Assembly: GCA_017617475.1 (NCBI GenBank)
Contig: JAFZWC010000022.1
Span: 1 to 64,000 of the forward strand
Length of the DNA stretch: 64,000 nucleotides
Origin: Bacteroidales bacterium
GTDB taxonomy: Bacteria > Bacteroidota > Bacteroidia > Bacteroidales > UBA932
Direction of reading: 5' to 3'
Position 1 is the stretch's first letter. Every line of letters starts with the position of its first letter. A model generated the notes under the pieces. It was not told the origin of the DNA, searched no databases, and saw only the letters and a list, made by a program, of their open reading frames with translations. A program made the translations under genes and the position numbers. Positions 51,745-61,170 of this stretch are shown one piece after another.

Positions 51745-52557
51745 TTAGTCCAATTTATAAGGCAAACACGGGACTTTATCCGGCTTTCCAAGCGAAGCCC
51801 ACATGGTGTTTCCTTCAAAGACAATGGCACAGGAAGTAATATCCCTGAGAATGGGTTTTCCGGAACAGGAAATGTTTTTGATAAAGAAATTATGGTCCCA
51901 TTCTTCCAGGGGAACATAACTGGAAGCCAGAATCTTATGGGCCTTAATATAGCGGTCCACTCCCTTTCTGTCTTCCATGCGGCCCGTCATGGTGAAATTG
52001 GTGACTACCCTATATCCCAGCGGTTCCTTGTTAACATCGTATTTTATCCAGCTGTGATTGTTCACCTCATAATAAGCCGCACCTCCGTTATTGTCTATGA
52101 CTCCAAAGTTGGCTTCTACGCCCATCGGCCTGGAAAGGGTATCCATAAAATGCTCGAAATCTTCCAGCGAAGCACATATTTCCAAAGCCCTGTACATGAA
52201 TACACCCTCCATTTCCATCTTTTCGAAAGGAACGTCGTCGTCCTTCAAATCATACGTAGCCGTATTCATGATGGCAAAACCCGTCTCATTCTCTCCGGCC
52301 CATGCTTCATGCGTTCCCAGAGGCACTTTGGCCGCCGGATTGGTACGCCAGTCGGCATTGACCAGACACATCATCCTGTACTTTTCTCCCTGAAAATATT
52401 CCACCGCCACATCCTGGCAGCTGGAATCCCGGTGCTTGAACATCACCGCCTTTCCATCCTTGGTGCACTTGCTGCTCACAATCACAGAAGTACAAGCAAA
52501 AGACGGAATACAGAATGCTAAAAAAAGCAGAATACTAAAACAATGAGCCGCTTTCAT
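51745..52557 (-). CDS. Secreted Ntn-hydrolase (linear amide C-N hydrolase, C45/C69-like)
   Basis: The 270-residue protein has a signal peptide ending SFA directly before Cys-Thr-Ser. Cleavage would expose an N-terminal cysteine, the nucleophile of Ntn-hydrolases such as acyl-transferase/peptidase C45 and choloylglycine-hydrolase relatives. [23 protein letters not shown], an [19 protein letters not shown] block and [16 protein letters not shown] fit that fold. The -3 to -1 residues (SFA) are a poor lipobox, so a soluble periplasmic enzyme is more likely. Its 5' end overlaps the ruvB 3' end by 23 bp. The substrate is unknown. Confidence 0.7.
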   Translation of the reverse strand: MKAAHCFSILLFLAFCIPSFACTSVIVSSKCTKDGKAVMFKHRDSSCQDVAVEYFQGEKYRMMCLVNADWRTNPAAKVPLGTHEAWAGENETGFAIMNTATYDLKDDDVPFEKMEMEGVFMYRALEICASLEDFEHFMDTLSRPMGVEANFGVIDNNGGAAYYEVNNHSWIKYDVNKEPLGYRVVTNFTMTGRMEDRKGVDRYIKAHKILASSYVPLEEWDHNFFIKNISCSGKPILRDITSCAIVFEGNTMWASLGKPDKVPCLPYKLD

Positions 52558-53575
52558 CCAATGAGTATTTTCTTTGGTTCATATATGCTTCCATACCCAG
52601 ATGGGAATAAGCAAGGTCGGTGGCTACACGGCCTCTTTGGGTACGGACTATAAATCCTTCCTTAATAAGGAAAGGTTCGTAGACTTCTTCCAGGGTTCCT
52701 GCATCTTCACTGACGGAAGTAGCCAGGGTTCCAATACCTACCGGACCTCCCTTGAAGGTAAGGATAAGCGTGCGGAGTATCTTGTTGTCAATGGCATCCA
52801 GCCCCCTCTTGTCAATCTTGAGCTTATTCAGGGCAAAACGGGTAATCTCCAGATTAATGCGTCCGTCTCCCAGAACCTGGGCAAAGTCACGTACCCTCTT
52901 TAACAGAGCATTGGCAATACGGGCCGTTCCGCGGCTTCGGAGAGCAATCTCGTAGGCGGCATCGTCGTCAATTTCCAAAGACAGGATCCGGGCCGACCGA
53001 AGCACTATCTTCTTCAAATCCTCCGTATCATAGTATTCCAGGGCACAATTGATGCCGAAACGGTCCCTTAGCGGCGCCGTCAAAAGACCGCTGCGCGTAG
53101 TGGCACCCACCAGCGTAAAAGGATTGAGGGAAATGCGCACGGAACGGGCACCTGGTCCCTTATCTATCATTATATCAATCACATAGTCCTCCATGGCGGA
53201 ATACAGATATTCCTCCACTTCAGGTGAAAGCCTGTGGATTTCATCAATAAAGAGCACATCTCCCGTTTCCAGGGAAGTAAGGAGGCCCGCCAAATCTCCG
53301 GGTTTGTCCAGCACCGGACCGGAAGTCACCTTCATATTGACCCCCATCTCGTTGGCAATAATGTGCGCAAGGGTGGTTTTACCCAGACCGGGAGGGCCAT
53401 GAAACAATACATGATCCAGAGCTTCTCCGCGAAGCTTGGCAGCCTTAATATAAATGCCTAAATTGGACACAATCTCTTTTTGACCGGTAAAATCATCCAG
53501 CCCCTGCGGGCGGATAATTCCGTCAAATTCATTATCTTTGCGCTCTATTGTATCGTGAGGATCGAATTCGTTCAT
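52535..53575 (-). CDS. ruvB: Holliday junction DNA helicase subunit RuvB
   Basis: The 346-residue AAA+ motor drives branch migration with RuvA. The Walker A is [16 protein letters not shown], the Walker B is [11 protein letters not shown], sensor 1 is [18 protein letters not shown], and the C-terminal winged helix includes [22 protein letters not shown] box 25 bp upstream is its promoter. Its 3' end overlaps the Ntn-hydrolase gene. Confidence 0.97.
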   Translation of the reverse strand: MNEFDPHDTIERKDNEFDGIIRPQGLDDFTGQKEIVSNLGIYIKAAKLRGEALDHVLFHGPPGLGKTTLAHIIANEMGVNMKVTSGPVLDKPGDLAGLLTSLETGDVLFIDEIHRLSPEVEEYLYSAMEDYVIDIMIDKGPGARSVRISLNPFTLVGATTRSGLLTAPLRDRFGINCALEYYDTEDLKKIVLRSARILSLEIDDDAAYEIALRSRGTARIANALLKRVRDFAQVLGDGRINLEITRFALNKLKIDKRGLDAIDNKILRTLILTFKGGPVGIGTLATSVSEDAGTLEEVYEPFLIKEGFIVRTQRGRVATDLAYSHLGMEAYMNQRKYSLDESGSLF

Positions 53576-53599
53576 AGCGGACCAGATTCAATTCAGATA

Positions 53600-53607
53600 C
53601 AAATATA
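53600..53607 (-). promoter_or_regulatory. TAnnTTTG promoter box for ruvB
   Basis: TATATTTG on the minus strand, 24 bp upstream of the ruvB ATG. Confidence 0.55.
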
Positions 53608-53841
53608 GTTTTTTTATTTTTAAGAAGGGTGTTTTTGATACAGTTGTTAAAAAGTTAATAACTTTTACAAGTGATTAAAAATCAATTTTTTAAGAATAAA
53701 ACAAGTTGTTGAAAAAAGCTGGAAAACCTGTAAAAGGACAGTGAATGGCCGTGGCGCCCTTTTCTTTCCACTGATAAAAATAAGTTATTAACAGGGTTAT
53801 CAACAGCTTTTCAACAGGGAAAATATAGGAAATGTTGATAA
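53608..53841. other. Candidate replication origin region: AT-rich gap with DnaA-box-like 9-mers
   Basis: The ruvB-mfd intergenic gap is strikingly AT-rich against the GC-rich flanks. It holds TGTTGAAAA (53707-53715), TTATTAACA (53785-53793), TTATCAACA (53797-53805), TTTTCAACA (53808-53816) and TGTTGATAA (53833-53841, over the mfd start). Each is close to the DnaA box TTATNCACA; the third and fifth are the same 9-mer in opposite orientations. Genes on the left (37.7-53.6 kb) all run left and genes on the right all run right, as expected at an origin. dnaA itself is not in the window. Confidence 0.5.
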
Positions 53842-56800
53842 GTCAAAAATCCTCCGCCCTGCTGCAAAAGAAACTTCAAAATGGTTCTGAAGTATTTTGC
53901 AGTGGGTTGTTTTTGTCTGCCCGCTGGGCTGTCGTTTCCCAGGTTGCTTCCCATAATGTCCAATTGATAGTACTTCCTACCCGAGAATCGGCCGAATACT
54001 GCAGCGCAGATTTATATAATCTGACGGAAGGGGACTGTGTCTTTTTCCTTCCGGAATCTGGCAAAAGCGTTGAAAGGAGCAATTATAAATCTTCCCTGGG
54101 AGTACAGCGCACTGCCGCCATCGGCAAAATAATGAACAGATCCTTCGCTACGCTCAGGATGACAAACGATTGTCATTCTGAGGAGCAAAGCGACGAAGAA
54201 TCTCCTCTTTATATAGTAACATATCCCGAAGCCCTGGAAGAAAAAGTACCTTCACAGAAAAAACTGGAAGGTGCCCTGTTTACTATAAAAGCAGGTGAAG
54301 AATTGGCTTATGAAGCTCTCCGCTCCCGGCTTCAGGAAGAAGGCTTCGAGAAAGTGGACTTTGTATCGGCCCCAGGACAATTTGCGGTAAGAGGCGCTGT
54401 TATTGACATCTTTTCCTATTCCCTGGAAAAACCTTACCGTATTACTTTCTTCGGAAACGAGGTTGATAAAATCAATACCTTCGACTGCAATACCCAGCTT
54501 TCCATAGAAAAACTGGAAAGGGCCGATATTTATCCCGACATTGCCGCCAGGGAAGCCGATGAGGACGAAGGAATCTCTCTTTTAACCCTTCTTCCTTCCG
54601 ATTGCACCATATGGCTGGATTCTTCCGACATGTATAAGGAAAGAGCTTTCTTTCAGGAATTGGCGGCCTTCCAAAGGGTATACCTGGATATTCCTCTCAA
54701 AAGGCAGGATGTGGAGTCCATTGCCTTCCACATTGCTCCCCAGCCCGTTTTCAATAAGAACTTCGAACTCCTTATTTCCGACATCCGCTCCCGGATAGAG
54801 AACAATTATAAGGTGTGTATCTTTGGAGAAAAGGAGAGCCAGCTGGAGCGTCTGCGTTCCATCATGATGCAGGACGAGCATGCCGCCATGCCGGAATTCG
54901 TGAAAGGAAAGAACATCCATTCCGGATTCATTGACCATGACGACAAAGTATGCTGGTATACGGATCATGAAATCTTTGACCGCTTCCACCGGGTACGTCT
55001 GAGACGGACCGTAGATAAGTCGGAACAACTTACCCTGAACGACCTTAACTCCTTCAATCTGGGAGACTATGTGGTTCATATAGACCATGGTGTAGGCGTT
55101 TTCGGTGGTCTTGTTAAGATGAAGGACGACTACGGCCGTGTACGGGAAGTGGTCAAACTCATATACAGTGGGGGAGACGTGGTATTCGTTTCCGTCCATT
55201 CCCTGCACAAGATTTCCCGTTTCCGTTCCAAGGAAGGGGAGGCTCCGCGCATCAACAAACTGGGTTCCAAGACATGGAGTAACCTGAAGAGTGCCGCCAA
55301 ATCCCGCGTAAAGGATATTGCCAAGGAACTTATCCAGCTGTATGCCAAGCGCCGTGCTTCTACGGGCTTTGCCTTTTCGGCCGATACCTATCTTCAGGAA
55401 GAACTGGAATCATCCTTCATGTATGAGGATACCCCGGATCAGGAAAGGGCCACCAAGGCTGTTAAGGAAGACATGGAAGACACCTGCCCCATGGACCGTC
55501 TCATTTGCGGAGACGTGGGTTTCGGAAAGACGGAAATAGCCATAAGGGCCGCTTTCAAGGCTGTCAGTGATTCCAAACAGGTGGCTGTTCTGGTACCCAC
55601 CACCATCCTTTCTCTGCAGCATTACGAGACCTTCAAGGCGCGTCTGGCCAATCTTCCCTGCACGGTGGAATATGTGAGCCGCCTTCGTACGGCAAAGCAG
55701 ATTACCGACATCAAAAAACGCCTGAAAGAAGGTAGTATAGACATACTTATCGGCACCCATAAGATTCTGGGCGGCGGATTTGAATTCAAGGATTTAGGTC
55801 TTCTAATTATTGACGAAGAGCAGAAATTCGGCGTGTCGGCCAAAGAAAAACTGCGTCAGTTCAAGAATTCCGTAGATACCCTTACCCTTACGGCCACTCC
55901 CATTCCCCGTACCCTGCAGTTCTCGCTGCTGGGCGCGCGCGACCTTTCCATTATCCAGACTCCCCCGCCCAACCGTATTCCCATCCAGACGGAAATCATT
56001 CTGTTCAATGAGGACGAGATAAAGGGTATCATCAATTACGAACTCAACCGTGGCGGGCAAATCTTTTTCCTGCACAACAAGGTAGAAGAACTGCCGGCCA
56101 TTGAAGATATCCTGCATAGGCTGGTTCCGGATATGAAGATTTGTGTGGCACACGGCCAGATGGAGTCCAAGGAGCTGGAAGACCGCATGTTGGCTTTCAT
56201 GAGGGGAGATTACGACCTTCTTCTCTGTACTACCATTATTGAAAACGGTCTTGATATCCCCAATGCCAACACCATCATAGTCAATCAGGCACAGAATATA
56301 GGTTTGAGCGATCTTCATCAGCTCAGGGGCCGTGTGGGCCGCTCCAACAAGAAAGCCTTCTGCTATCTCATTGTTCCGCCGCTGGTTTCCATCACGGACG
56401 ATGCCCGCAGGCGCCTCAGGGCCATAGAAGAATTCTCCGACCTGGGAAGCGGCTTCAACATAGCCATGCAGGATCTGGATATCCGTGGCGCAGGCAACCT
56501 TCTTGGGGCCGAGCAAAGCGGCTTCATCTCCGACATGGGCTACGAAACCTACCAGAAAATCCTGTCCGAAGCCATGGAAGAACTGGGCATGGAAACTCAG
56601 GTTACCCAGCGTTCCGGTCACGAAAAGTTTGTAGACGACTGTACCATCGAAACTGACCAGCCGGCCCTCATCCCGGACGACTACATAGATATAACGGCCG
56701 AGAAAATCCGCCTCTACAAGATGCTGGACGCCCTTACCGACGAGCGGGAGATAGACCGTCTGGGCCAGCAGGTAGCCGACCGTTTCGGCCCGCTTCCCCT

Positions 56801-57080
56801 GGAGGTGCAGAACCTGCTATTCGTGGTCAAAATCAGGAATTTAGGAACTCAGATGGGCTTCGAGAAGATTATCATCAAGAACGGCATGCAAATCATGTTC
56901 TTCGTGAACAATCCCATGTCGCCCTACTACAAGTCCAAGCGCTTCGAGACCATCCTTTCCCGCGTGAACGAGCACCCGGCCGATTTCAAGTTCAACCAGG
57001 ACGGAGGCAAGCTGCGCACCGTTTCCCGCGGGGTGAATACATTGTCATCGGCCCTTCATGTTTTGAAAAAACTCCAATAA
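53832..57080 (+). CDS. mfd: Transcription-repair coupling factor Mfd
   Basis: The 1082-residue translocase removes stalled RNA polymerase and recruits UvrA. Visible parts are the UvrB-like N-terminal region, the CarD-like RNAP-interacting domain (LGDYVVHIDHGVGVFGG), the RecG-like helicase with GDVGFGKTEIAIRAAFKA (Walker A), IDEEQKFGV (DEEQ box) and TLTATPIPRTL, and the TRCF C-terminal domain. About 22 residues near 102-124 (RSFATLRMT and CHSEEQSDEES) are the translation of a dispersed repeat pair inserted in frame. The ATG lies in a DnaA-like box. Confidence 0.96.
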   Translation: MLISQKSSALLQKKLQNGSEVFCSGLFLSARWAVVSQVASHNVQLIVLPTRESAEYCSADLYNLTEGDCVFFLPESGKSVERSNYKSSLGVQRTAAIGKIMNRSFATLRMTNDCHSEEQSDEESPLYIVTYPEALEEKVPSQKKLEGALFTIKAGEELAYEALRSRLQEEGFEKVDFVSAPGQFAVRGAVIDIFSYSLEKPYRITFFGNEVDKINTFDCNTQLSIEKLERADIYPDIAAREADEDEGISLLTLLPSDCTIWLDSSDMYKERAFFQELAAFQRVYLDIPLKRQDVESIAFHIAPQPVFNKNFELLISDIRSRIENNYKVCIFGEKESQLERLRSIMMQDEHAAMPEFVKGKNIHSGFIDHDDKVCWYTDHEIFDRFHRVRLRRTVDKSEQLTLNDLNSFNLGDYVVHIDHGVGVFGGLVKMKDDYGRVREVVKLIYSGGDVVFVSVHSLHKISRFRSKEGEAPRINKLGSKTWSNLKSAAKSRVKDIAKELIQLYAKRRASTGFAFSADTYLQEELESSFMYEDTPDQERATKAVKEDMEDTCPMDRLICGDVGFGKTEIAIRAAFKAVSDSKQVAVLVPTTILSLQHYETFKARLANLPCTVEYVSRLRTAKQITDIKKRLKEGSIDILIGTHKILGGGFEFKDLGLLIIDEEQKFGVSAKEKLRQFKNSVDTLTLTATPIPRTLQFSLLGARDLSIIQTPPPNRIPIQTEIILFNEDEIKGIINYELNRGGQIFFLHNKVEELPAIEDILHRLVPDMKICVAHGQMESKELEDRMLAFMRGDYDLLLCTTIIENGLDIPNANTIIVNQAQNIGLSDLHQLRGRVGRSNKKAFCYLIVPPLVSITDDARRRLRAIEEFSDLGSGFNIAMQDLDIRGAGNLLGAEQSGFISDMGYETYQKILSEAMEELGMETQVTQRSGHEKFVDDCTIETDQPALIPDDYIDITAEKIRLYKMLDALTDEREIDRLGQQVADRFGPLPLEVQNLLFVVKIRNLGTQMGFEKIIIKNGMQIMFFVNNPMSPYYKSKRFETILSRVNEHPADFKFNQDGGKLRTVSRGVNTLSSALHVLKKLQ
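54136..54203 (+). repeat. Dispersed hairpin repeat pair inside mfd
   Basis: An ATCCT/AGGAT unit (54136-54164) and an inverted ATTCT/AGAAT unit (54171-54203) are both read through in frame within the N-terminal part of Mfd. Confidence 0.88.
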
Positions 57081-57084
57081 TTGG

Positions 57085-57092
57085 TAAATTTG
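57085..57092 (+). promoter_or_regulatory. TAnnTTTG promoter box for coaX
   Basis: TAAATTTG followed by GCAG-like sequence, 6 bp before the ATG; it lies just after the mfd stop. Confidence 0.55.
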
Positions 57093-57098
57093 CAGTCT

Positions 57099-57827
57099 AT
57101 GTCCAACCTGCTCATAGAAATAGGAAATACCGCCCTTAAGGCCGCCTGGGCCCAGGAAACCACCCTCGGAAAAACCTTCCGCTACCAGGGGGAGAAATTC
57201 CTGGACTTCATCCTTTCCCTTACCAAGAAAGATAAGCCTGCCGTAATGGTGGTGTCTTCCGTGTATCCTCTCTCGGAGGCCGATATTGAGCTGCTGGAAA
57301 AAGAGTGCGACAAGCTGCTCCTGCTGGATCAGAATCACCGGGAGATGCTGCTTTCGCACGGACTGCCCTCCTACCTATCCTACGACAGGGCCGCCTCCAT
57401 TGTGGCTGTTCGTCATCTGTTTAGCGGAAAGGGCTGTACCATAGTGGATTTCGGGACCATCCTCTCGGTCGATTTTACCTCGGCCGAAGGGCTTTATACC
57501 GGAGGAAACCTGTCGCTGGGATTCCGTACCCGCTTCAAGGCTCTGAGCCGTTATTCCCGTTCGCTCCCTCTGGTGGATACGCCCGAGAATCCCGAGTTGG
57601 TAGGCCTTTCCGAGAAGGCTTCCCTCGAGAGCGGAGTGGTTTCAGGCATTATATTTGAAATGGAGGGCTACCTGAACCTTCATCCGGAAAACGTCGTGGT
57701 CTTCACCGGCGGCGACGCGAATTATTTTGCAAAACGGATGAAAAGTTCCATATTTGTAATTTGTAACCTCGTTTTGATGGGGTTGGCTTTAATGGCTGAA
57801 GAGTATGTTCGCAAGAATGAGAAATAG
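57099..57827 (+). CDS. coaX: Type III pantothenate kinase
   Basis: The 242-residue ASKHA-fold kinase carries out the first step of coenzyme A synthesis. The motifs are IEIGNTALKAAW (phosphate 1), DRAASIVAVRHLF, IVDFGTILSVDFTS (family usually D-x-GTA) and VFTGGDANYFAK. The ATG at 57099 fits the promoter box. Its 3' end overlaps the next gene by 11 bp. The supply of CoA is also relevant to the phosphopantetheinyl transferase at 30.0-30.6 kb, but no direct link is shown. Confidence 0.92.
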   Translation: MSNLLIEIGNTALKAAWAQETTLGKTFRYQGEKFLDFILSLTKKDKPAVMVVSSVYPLSEADIELLEKECDKLLLLDQNHREMLLSHGLPSYLSYDRAASIVAVRHLFSGKGCTIVDFGTILSVDFTSAEGLYTGGNLSLGFRTRFKALSRYSRSLPLVDTPENPELVGLSEKASLESGVVSGIIFEMEGYLNLHPENVVVFTGGDANYFAKRMKSSIFVICNLVLMGLALMAEEYVRKNEK

Positions 57828-59097
57828 TTTGTTTGCACTGGTATTGCTGGTGCTTTCTGCCGGCTCCCTGGGAGCCCAGACCGACGGAACCTATGGCGGA
57901 TTCTCCCCGTATTCCGTTTTTGGCCTGGGGCAGATGCATCAGGGCGGAACTTCCTGGAACCGCGGAATGGGCGGCGTAGGAATAGCAGCCCGCAACCACC
58001 GGTTCATCAATATTCTCAACCCGGCCTCCATGACGGCCCGCGATTCCCTGTCCTTCATGGCCGATATGGGCCTCGGCGGCCGCATGTCCCTGTTTACCGA
58101 AAGTGGTAAGAAGGCCTTCAATACCACGCTCAACATTGACGACGTTGCCATGTCTTTTCCCATGTGGCGCAATACCGCCTTCATGGTGGGCGTTACTCCG
58201 CTGAGCGACGTGGGTTACAACATCTCTTACCGTGAGATGGACGTATACACCCAGCAGCGCCAGTTCACTTCCACGGGTAACGGCGGAACTTATCAGATTT
58301 TTGCCGCCGCCGCGGCCACCTTCTGGAACCGCCTGTCCGTGGGCGCCCAACTCAACTATATCTTCGGCAACATCAGCAAGCAGTCCAGCATAGTGAACGG
58401 AGACGATTCCTACCGCACCAGCGTATCGGGCGACTCCCTGCAGGTGAATACCTTTAACGCTAAATTCGGCCTCCAGTATGAACAACGCCTCTCCGGCCAG
58501 TCTGTCATAACCGTGGGTGCCACGTACAAGCTGTCTTCCCCCATCCGGGGCCACAGCGTCCATTACCGTGAACTGGGCAGCTATGACCGCCGCCGCGAAG
58601 CCGCCGAACTCAAGGACAAGGGGCTCCGTCTGGGAGACGAGCTAGGCCTGGGTGTAAGTTTCCGTCAGGGCGACGACCTCCTTGTGGAATTTGACTATAC
58701 CCGTTCCAACTGGAGCAACAGCAGGCTGGACCAGGTAAGCGGTTTCTCCAATGTGGGTGATGTGGTGTTTGCCCCGTCCGTGGGCCAGTCCTTCCGCCTG
58801 GGAGGCGAGTTCACCCCCAACCGCAACGACATCCGCTATTTCTTCCGCCAGTGCACCTACCGTGCCGGTGTTTACTACGATCAGTCCTACTATACGGTAG
58901 ACGGCGCCCATGTGAATTCCGTGGGATTGACCGTGGGTATGACCATGCCCGTTTTCCGTTGGTACAACGGTCTGAGCATAGGTTTGGAACTGGGTCGCAG
59001 GGGCCTTGCCACCTCCCAGGTGAAAGAGAATTATTTTGGTTTTAACCTCGGATTCAATATCTTTGACATCTGGTTCCAGAAACGAGCCTACGAATAG
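57817..59097 (+). CDS. Outer-membrane beta-barrel protein
   Basis: The 426-residue protein has a signal peptide (SLGAQ) and a barrel pattern with repeated amphipathic strands. GGFSPYSVFGLGQ and RGMGGVGIAARNHRFINILNPAS at the N-terminus recall FadL/PorV-like barrels. It belongs to the conserved coaX-OMP-TPR-lptC-ppiD block of Bacteroidetes envelope genes; its transported substrate is not known. I chose the ATG at 57817 (MRNSLFAL), which overlaps coaX by 11 bp; 57805 is possible. Confidence 0.78.
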   Translation: MRNSLFALVLLVLSAGSLGAQTDGTYGGFSPYSVFGLGQMHQGGTSWNRGMGGVGIAARNHRFINILNPASMTARDSLSFMADMGLGGRMSLFTESGKKAFNTTLNIDDVAMSFPMWRNTAFMVGVTPLSDVGYNISYREMDVYTQQRQFTSTGNGGTYQIFAAAAATFWNRLSVGAQLNYIFGNISKQSSIVNGDDSYRTSVSGDSLQVNTFNAKFGLQYEQRLSGQSVITVGATYKLSSPIRGHSVHYRELGSYDRRREAAELKDKGLRLGDELGLGVSFRQGDDLLVEFDYTRSNWSNSRLDQVSGFSNVGDVVFAPSVGQSFRLGGEFTPNRNDIRYFFRQCTYRAGVYYDQSYYTVDGAHVNSVGLTVGMTMPVFRWYNGLSIGLELGRRGLATSQVKENYFGFNLGFNIFDIWFQKRAYE

Positions 59098-59143
59098 TGT
59101 GGCATAATGCTTGTAAAATGAAATAATTCAAAATGCTTAGGAT

Positions 59144-60472
59144 ATGAAAAAATTAGCTCTCATTATCTTCGCCGCCATGGCCCTTTTCGGCCAGAACGCC
59201 TTTGCCCAGACCTCCCGTTTCGGTCACGGTAAAGACAGCGCGGACTGCGTGCTGTATCTCTCCTATTATCAGGAGTACTACAAGCAGAAGAACTACGATT
59301 CTGCCCTGCCTAACTGGCGCAAGGCTTATGCCGTCTGCCCTGCTACGGCTTCCCAGAATATGTTCATCCACGGCACCACCCTCATGACCCGTCTGTACAA
59401 CCAGACCAAGGATGCCGCTGCCAAGAGCGCAATCGTAGACACCATCCTGACCCTTCAGGACCAGCGTATGGCCGCTTACCCTAAGAACCGTAGCTCCATC
59501 CTGAACAACAAGGGCCAGCATATCATCAACTACCGCAGCGCCGACGCCGCCTACACCTATAAGAATCTGGGCGAAATCGTAGACGAACTGGGTTCCCAGG
59601 CCAACGGTCCCCTGCAGGTTAACCTGCTCCAGGCCGCCATCGCCCTGTACCGTGAGAACCAGCTCAGCGCCGACGACGTGATTGCCACTTACGACAAGGT
59701 GGCTGCCAACGTGGAGAACGCTCCGGCCAAGAACGACGCCGAGAAGGAAGACAACCTCAAGGTCAAGGCCACCATCGAGTCCATCTTCGCCGACAGCAAG
59801 GTAGCTTCCTGCGAGAACCTCCTGGCCATCTTCGGCCCCCGTTTCGAGGCCGATCCCAACAACCTGGCCCTGGTTTCCAACATTGTGAAGCTCATGAACT
59901 CCGCCGAGGACTGCGCCTCCAACGACCTCTATCTCAAGGCTGTTACCGCCATGTACAATCTGGATCCTTCCTATCGTAGCGCCTATGGTCTGTACCGTCT
60001 GAACGCCGCCCGCGACAACGTGGCCGACGCCTGCCGCTACCTGGAAGAGGCTATCGCTTCTGACGAGTCCGACGCCGCTACCGACGCCCAGTACTACTAT
60101 GAGCTGTCTGCCTTCGCCTACAAGAACGGCATGCGCAGCAAGGCCAGCGAGGCCGCCAAGAAGGCCGTTGAAATGGACTATGGCTATGCCGGTAAGGCTT
60201 ACATGATCCTGGGTAACCTCTGGGCTTCGGCCTCCTGCTCCGGTGATGTGGACAAGTATGCCCGCTACTGGGCCGCCACGGACTACTATCAGAAGGCCCG
60301 CAGCGCCGATCCCAGCATCGCCGATGACGCCAACGCCTCCATCTCTTCCGTGAGCCGTTACTATCCGGAAGCTTCCGAGATCTTCATGTACGACCTCAGC
60401 GCAGGTCAGTCCTACACCGTCAACTGCGGCGGCCTGTCCGCCTTCACCACGGTGCGTGTCAGCGGCCGCTAG
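59144..60472 (+). CDS. Secreted tetratricopeptide-repeat protein
   Basis: The 442-residue protein has a signal peptide (AFAQ) and TPR-like helical repeats, for example YYKQKNYDSALPNWRKAYAVCP and AYKNGMRSKASEAAKKAVEMDYG. It is periplasmic and probably a scaffold for an envelope complex; no enzymatic motif is seen. The stop TAG shares its G with the GTG start of lptC. A short C-terminal domain (SYTVNCGGLSAFTTVRVSGR) is separate from the repeats. Confidence 0.78.
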   Translation: MKKLALIIFAAMALFGQNAFAQTSRFGHGKDSADCVLYLSYYQEYYKQKNYDSALPNWRKAYAVCPATASQNMFIHGTTLMTRLYNQTKDAAAKSAIVDTILTLQDQRMAAYPKNRSSILNNKGQHIINYRSADAAYTYKNLGEIVDELGSQANGPLQVNLLQAAIALYRENQLSADDVIATYDKVAANVENAPAKNDAEKEDNLKVKATIESIFADSKVASCENLLAIFGPRFEADPNNLALVSNIVKLMNSAEDCASNDLYLKAVTAMYNLDPSYRSAYGLYRLNAARDNVADACRYLEEAIASDESDAATDAQYYYELSAFAYKNGMRSKASEAAKKAVEMDYGYAGKAYMILGNLWASASCSGDVDKYARYWAATDYYQKARSADPSIADDANASISSVSRYYPEASEIFMYDLSAGQSYTVNCGGLSAFTTVRVSGR

Positions 60473-61092
60473 TGAGATCCCGTCACATATTTACGATGAT
60501 AGCAAGCGCTCTGGCGCTTGCTTTCGTCGTATATTCCTGCAAGGGTAATCTGTCGGAAGCCGAAAAACTGGACCTGACCAGGATACCCTTACAGACCGTG
60601 GACGACATGTTCTTCGTACAGTCGGAGAACGGTCTCCTGAAAATGCGTGTAGAGGCACCCAGAATGGAGGTATATGAGCACGACACCTTGTCGTACGACC
60701 TCTTTCCCAAGGGAATACGGGTCTTCGGCTATTCCGAGGAAGGCCTTCTGGAAACCACCATCGTCTCCCAGAAAGCCCGGCACGACAAAACCGCCGGGAA
60801 GGAGCTCTGGTCGGCCTTCGGGAAGGTGGTGGTGAAGAATATCGTCAAGAAGGAAACCATGGAGACAGACACCCTGTATTGGGACGGTGAGGCCAAGGAA
60901 ATCTGGACCAACTGTTACGTGAAGATGTCTTCTCCCTCCGGATACATGCAGGGATATGGCATGCGTTCGGACGAAATGGCCCGCAACGCCATACTGCTCA
61001 AACCCTTCGACAACGAGTTCATCATTGACAATGACAGCACCAAGGTTGTCATCGACTCAGTGAATTTTATCGGCCCTCTGTTAAAAAAATAG
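60472..61092 (+). CDS. lptC: LPS export ABC transporter periplasmic protein LptC
   Basis: The 206-residue protein has a membrane anchor/lipobox (VVYSC) and the LptC beta-jellyroll (MRVEAPRMEVYEHDTLSYDLFPKGIRV). It bridges LptF/G and LptA in LPS transport. The GTG at 60472 overlaps the upstream stop (TAGTG), supporting coupling; an ATG at 60496 is the alternative. The other Lpt genes are not in the window. Confidence 0.85.
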   Translation: MRSRHIFTMIASALALAFVVYSCKGNLSEAEKLDLTRIPLQTVDDMFFVQSENGLLKMRVEAPRMEVYEHDTLSYDLFPKGIRVFGYSEEGLLETTIVSQKARHDKTAGKELWSAFGKVVVKNIVKKETMETDTLYWDGEAKEIWTNCYVKMSSPSGYMQGYGMRSDEMARNAILLKPFDNEFIIDNDSTKVVIDSVNFIGPLLKK

Positions 61093-61113
61093 TAGTATTT
61101 AGAAGAAAATTAG

Positions 61114-61121
61114 TAACTTTG
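61114..61121 (+). promoter_or_regulatory. TAnnTTTG promoter box for ppiD
   Basis: TAACTTTG, then a roughly 45-base AT-rich leader before the ATG at 61171. Confidence 0.6.
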
Positions 61122-61170
61122 CAGCCCTTAACGCAATTTTTTGGAAAAAATTAAAAAACGTATATAAAAA

